Position numbers and translations under genes: made by a program. From the NCBI GenBank assembly GCA_002315885.1, contig DCIO01000113.1, forward strand, positions 1 to 7,793: DNA of 7,793 bases, read 5' to 3'. Below, in pieces: positions 5,333 through 7,793 of the stretch (position 1 is its first letter; each line of letters begins with the position of its first letter). Source of the DNA: Lentisphaeria bacterium UBA1724 (GTDB lineage: Bacteria > Verrucomicrobiota > Lentisphaeria > Oligosphaerales > Oligosphaeraceae). A model generated the notes under the pieces. The model did no database searches and had not been told where the DNA came from. It was given only the letters and a program-made list of their open reading frames with translations.

Positions 5333-6481
5333 CTACAGCCTCACCCGTCGGCCGTGGCAGTGGTCGATGAGTCCCGTGGCGTATTTGACGTCGGCGGCTT
5401 CTACGCGAAGAGGGTGGTCGGTGGCGGCGGCGTGGAGTCGCGCCAGGAGCACCGCCAGGGGCCAGGTGTCCAGCAGTGCCTGGAGGCCGTCATAGAAGCT
5501 CTTTCGGTAGTATGCGGCACCGAAGAATTGCCGGCTTTCCAGTCGGACTGCCAGGCATCGCCGATAGCATTCCCAGGCGTCGTCGGCGTATTCCCAGGCA
5601 TCGTTGTCGAAGAGTCGCGCGTTCCGAATCTGCACATCGGGTTCGTCGGGACCGAAGGCCCGTGGATTGCCGAAGCCCCAGAGGAATTGGGCGGAGTATT
5701 TCGCCTGGCGGAGTCGCGCGCCGAAGGAGAAATCCGGCTGGACCCGATCGAAGCGGATGGCCTCCAGCATCATCTTCCGTAGCGCAGAACGCTGGGGCCA
5801 ATTTAAGCCGATGACGGGCTTGGGGTCCAGGCATTCCTGGGTGGCCTTCTCCAGCATGGAGGGCAGGACTACTTCCAGGGTCTCCAGGTCATTGGCGAAG
5901 ACGGGACCCAGCTGGCGGAGACGACGGCACATCTGCCCCATGGCGGGCACGGGTGTGTTGCTCTTGCGCAGTGCGTTCTTCAGAAAATCCGCGATTTTCT
6001 CTACGGTCTTTTGTTCCAACCCCTCCAGTTGTTCTGGAGTGAAGGGCGGGGGCAGGGCGCCCATAAGGGGATCCGCCAGGATGTCCTCCAGGTCGATGCG
6101 GTAGTGTTCCAGGGGTTCTCCTGCGTCATCCTGGATGGCGGGACAATCGAAGCGTCCCGCCACGGTGATTTCATTGCCGAAGGTCCGCAGGAATTCGAAG
6201 GGATATGCGCGGCAGGAGATGGTCTTGCATTTGCTGCCGAAGGCCGCGTGCATACGGCATTTACGGCCGTCCTCCAGGTAGAGGCACTCCGTGGTCACTG
6301 GATTCACCCGCAGGTACGTCCGTGCGCCGTATTTGGCATAGCATTGCTCCCGGGAATCCTGCGCCTTCGGCCAGGGCAGCTTCGAAATCGCCTCGATTTC
6401 CAGACGCGAAATCGGTATCAGGAAACGACGGCAACATCTCCCGCATTGCTGACAATGATAGTGCTGACTGGAAAGAAACAT
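5333..6481 (-). CDS. YkgJ-type cysteine-cluster protein with a long C-terminal extension
   Basis: The first 115 residues hold a zinc/iron-chelating cysteine cluster of the YkgJ kind: CQQCGRCC at 10-17 (Cys10, 13, 16, 17), Cys66 in TECLYLEDG, Cys75 in KCRMH, Cys85 and Cys90 in KCKTISCRAYPF, and a further Cys113 in FDCPA. The spacing C-x2-C-G-x-C-C followed by C...C..(R/Y)xFP-like ends is diagnostic; such clusters probably bind Fe-S or Zn, and no YkgJ reaction is firmly known. Typical YkgJ proteins are 100-150 residues; here about 265 extra residues follow, rich in Leu, Arg and aromatic residues, with no domain I recognise and no membrane segments. Flagellin lysine methylase FliB also pairs a cysteine cluster with a long extension, but its signature is not evident. 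The start ATG at 6481 is preceded by AAAGAAAC, no clear ribosome binding site. First gene of the probable ykgJ-ispD-MFS run. Confidence 0.82.
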   Translation of the reverse strand: MFLSSQHYHCQQCGRCCRRFLIPISRLEIEAISKLPWPKAQDSREQCYAKYGARTYLRVNPVTTECLYLEDGRKCRMHAAFGSKCKTISCRAYPFEFLRTFGNEITVAGRFDCPAIQDDAGEPLEHYRIDLEDILADPLMGALPPPFTPEQLEGLEQKTVEKIADFLKNALRKSNTPVPAMGQMCRRLRQLGPVFANDLETLEVVLPSMLEKATQECLDPKPVIGLNWPQRSALRKMMLEAIRFDRVQPDFSFGARLRQAKYSAQFLWGFGNPRAFGPDEPDVQIRNARLFDNDAWEYADDAWECYRRCLAVRLESRQFFGAAYYRKSFYDGLQALLDTWPLAVLLARLHAAATDHPLRVEAADVKYATGLIDHCHGRRVRL

Positions 6482-6494
6482 GTTTCTTTAATTC

Positions 6495-6558
6495 TTAATG
6501 CTTGATGCTTAATGCTTAATGTTGGATGGGGAAGTGTCCCCATGCCCCTCTTCTTCAA
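6495..6558 (+). repeat. Composite repeat, copy C
   Basis: The head at 6495-6521 is identical over 27 bases to copies A and D, including the variant TGCTTGA unit. The hairpin is TGGGGA-AGTG-TCCCCA, where the G tract and both C tracts have four bases instead of five and the outer pair is T-A instead of A-T. It starts 13 bases before the ykgJ-like start codon and is antisense to that gene. With copy D it forms a large inverted repeat. Confidence 0.8.
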
Positions 6559-6595
6559 TGCTTAGTGTTTAATTGTCGGATGGGTCGAATTCCAA

Positions 6596-6609
6596 ATTAA
6601 ACGTTTAAT
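6596..6609. repeat. 14-base perfect palindrome between repeat copies C and D
   Basis: ATTAAACGTTTAAT reads the same on both strands. It is in the spacer between the arms of the C/D inverted repeat and overlaps the end of copy D by one base. It might be a protein binding site or a by-product of repeat inversion; nothing in the sequence decides. Confidence 0.55.
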
Positions 6610-6676
6610 GAAGAGGGGGTAAGGGGGATACCTCCCCCTCCTTCATTAAGCATTAAGCATCAAGCATTAAGCATTG
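6609..6676 (-). repeat. Composite repeat, copy D, directly after the epmA stop
   Basis: Read on the minus strand, the element begins at the base after the epmA TAG: 33 bases of heptads (6676-6644) identical to copy A, then GGGGGA-GGTA-TCCCCC, TTA, a second CCCCC tract and CTCTTCATT. It is in sense orientation behind epmA, as copy A is behind the kinase. The arms C (6495-6557) and D could fold into one long duplex of about 60 imperfect pairs around a 51-base loop in any transcript running from epmA to the ykgJ-like gene. Confidence 0.8.
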
Positions 6677-7627
6677 CTAAAAGGCTCTGACCTGTGCGAT
6701 GTCTGAGGCGTTGGTGAGGACCATTGCCAGGCGGTCCAGACCGATGGCGGTGCCTGCGCAGAGTGGAAAGTCGTTCCACATGGCATTCATGAAGGGCTGG
6801 TCCATGGGATAGACGGGACGGTGGTCATTGGCGCGCAGTTCCGCGGTGGCCTGGAAGCGCCGTTCCTGTTCGGGGGGATCCGCCAGTTCTGTGCAGGCGT
6901 TGCCGATTTCCAGCCCCATGACATAGAGCTCCCAGCGTGCCACGAAGCCGGGTTTGCCAGGGAGTTGTGCGGAGAGACCGCTGCATTCCATGGGGTATTC
7001 CGTCAGGAAAAGGGGCTTGCCTTTGCCCAGATTGGGCTCGACTTCCGTGCAGAGCACCATCTCGAAATTGCCGGTGTCGATGGCTTCCCGCAGAGAGACG
7101 CTGGCGTATTTTTCAAAGGCCTCCGTGACGGTGAGCTTCTGCCATTCGCCGGAGAAGTCGATGAGCTCACCCCGGAAGGGAATTGCGGTCTTGCCGGGGT
7201 TGGTGGCTTCCAGTGCGGCGGCCACCATCTCTTGTGCATCATCCATCAAGTCCGTCCAGGTGCCGCCTAGGCGATACCACTCCAGCATGGTGAATTCCTC
7301 ACGATGGTGATCACCGGATTCCCCAAAACGGAAGCAGGGGCCGATTTCGAAGATGCGCGGATAGCCCGCCGCCAGCAGTCGCTTGAGGTGCAGCTCGGGG
7401 GAAGTTCGGAGCCAACGGGCGTTTCCCGCCTCCACGGCGTCGATGTAATCCTCCAGGGCGGGTGCGGGGAGACGGACGGGTGACTCCACTTCCAGGAATT
7501 CCTGGCTGGCAAACCAACTCCGCAAGGCAGACATCATCCCCGCCCGGGCTTTCAAAAAGGGCAACTGCGACTGCAGGCGCTGCGCATCCACCTTTGCGGC
7601 AGGTATATCTCGATCAAAATGAATCAT
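6677..7627 (-). CDS. epmA: EF-P--(R)-beta-lysine ligase, EpmA/PoxA/GenX type
   Basis: A 316-residue class II aminoacyl-tRNA-synthetase-like protein without the N-terminal anticodon-binding OB domain of LysRS. In E. coli, EpmA attaches (R)-beta-lysine, made by EpmB, to a lysine of elongation factor P, which then relieves ribosome stalling at polyproline. Visible signatures: TSPEL (75-79), motif 2 FRFGESGDHHREEFTMLEWY (99-118; HxPEFT is usual, here HREEFT), the CTELADPPEQ region (245-254) and motif 3 GTAIGLDRL (292-300). Ala294 falls at the position of E. coli EpmA Ala298, where LysRS has Gly; this favours beta-lysine ligase over tRNA charging. The C terminus ends at VRAF, several residues shorter than E. 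coli (AFSVDRA), with the repeat starting right behind the stop. No ribosome binding site is visible before ATG 7627. Neither efp nor epmB lies in the window. Confidence 0.9.
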   Translation of the reverse strand: MIHFDRDIPAAKVDAQRLQSQLPFLKARAGMMSALRSWFASQEFLEVESPVRLPAPALEDYIDAVEAGNARWLRTSPELHLKRLLAAGYPRIFEIGPCFRFGESGDHHREEFTMLEWYRLGGTWTDLMDDAQEMVAAALEATNPGKTAIPFRGELIDFSGEWQKLTVTEAFEKYASVSLREAIDTGNFEMVLCTEVEPNLGKGKPLFLTEYPMECSGLSAQLPGKPGFVARWELYVMGLEIGNACTELADPPEQERRFQATAELRANDHRPVYPMDQPFMNAMWNDFPLCAGTAIGLDRLAMVLTNASDIAQVRAF

Positions 7628-7793
7628 GCTGTGTTTCGGTTATGAGTAGCTCTGTTCCATACGAAATAATACGGGGATTCCAAGGGTATTACCGTCATAA
7701 TGCTAATGTAACGCAAGACGCAAATGCGGGGAGGACGAATATACTTTATATTGGGGGGAGTACTTTTTTTGCCCCTCGTTTCGCTGGGCTTAC
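7628..7793. other. Upstream region of epmA and window edge, no gene seen
   Basis: The 166 bases before epmA are more AT-rich than the genes and contain no supported reading frame. TATTAT, TACGAAATAATACG and similar AT-rich strings occur on the minus strand around 7660-7675, but no -35/-10 pair with good spacing stands out. On the plus strand seven Ts (7764-7770) are followed by GCCC/GGGC arms (7771-7774 and 7786-7789); the T run precedes the stem, so this is not a terminator reading right, and reading left the run would be As. Confidence 0.5.

Noticed and set aside
5195..5782. 195-codon plus-strand frame opposite ispD and the ykgJ-like gene
   Set aside because: It runs across the end of one gene, a repeat and the end of another; both opposite genes have clear motifs, so this is a GC-rich shadow.
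6677..7627. Lysyl-tRNA synthetase
   Set aside because: The protein has no N-terminal anticodon-binding domain, is 316 residues long and has Ala in place of Gly in motif 3, all as in EpmA.
7764..7793. Terminator at the right window edge
   Set aside because: The T run precedes the possible stem on the plus strand and would be an A run after it on the minus strand.

Overview
The window is a stretch of bacterial chromosome, mostly GC-rich, with six substantial genes, one tRNA, a decayed toxin-antitoxin locus, and an unusual density of short structured repeats between the genes. No gene gives a firm taxonomic marker. Single-copy housekeeping genes (ispD, an epmA-type ligase), near-absence of Shine-Dalgarno sequences before most genes, and families of hairpin repeats in almost every gap fit a Gram-negative lineage. 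The PVC group (Verrucomicrobiota/Lentisphaerota) is a guess from overall feel only.

Layout from left to right. Bases 1-153 may hold the C-terminal end of an outer-membrane beta-barrel protein whose frame runs into a block of hairpin repeats and CCTAGG nonamers (71-168). A complete aminoglycoside-phosphotransferase-fold kinase follows on the plus strand (187-1131). The gap behind it holds two tandem copies of a composite repeat (a run of 7-base units, then a G/C hairpin). Next come a tRNA-Lys(CTT) gene (1425-1500) with a plausible promoter and a good intrinsic terminator. From 1552 to 3250 lies a more AT-rich accessory patch on the minus strand: a DUF4143 AAA ATPase, a 21-codon stub of a PIN-domain (VapC-type) toxin, and its apparently intact ribbon-helix-helix-like antitoxin, with a strong ribosome binding site and two perfect AATACGTATT palindromes over the predicted promoter.

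From 3331 to 7627 all genes are on the minus strand, in transcription order: epmA-like EF-P beta-lysine ligase, a large cysteine-cluster (YkgJ-type) protein, ispD of the MEP isoprenoid pathway, and an LplT-like MFS transporter. The ykgJ-like, ispD and MFS genes are closely spaced (51 and 76 bases) and could be one transcript. A 197-base gap with an inverted pair of the composite repeat separates them from epmA. The products share no obvious pathway (translation factor modification, metal/cysteine protein, isoprenoid precursor synthesis, lipid transport).

The most interesting material is non-coding. (1) The composite repeat occurs four times. Its G tract and both following C tracts change length together (5/5/5 in three copies, 4/4/4 in one), which suggests two mutually exclusive hairpins sharing one G tract. 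(2) A second repeat forms an 8-bp hairpin with a GGGA (GNRA) loop. (3) The toxin stub next to a retained antitoxin and a compositionally foreign ATPase looks like a defence/TA island caught during decay.
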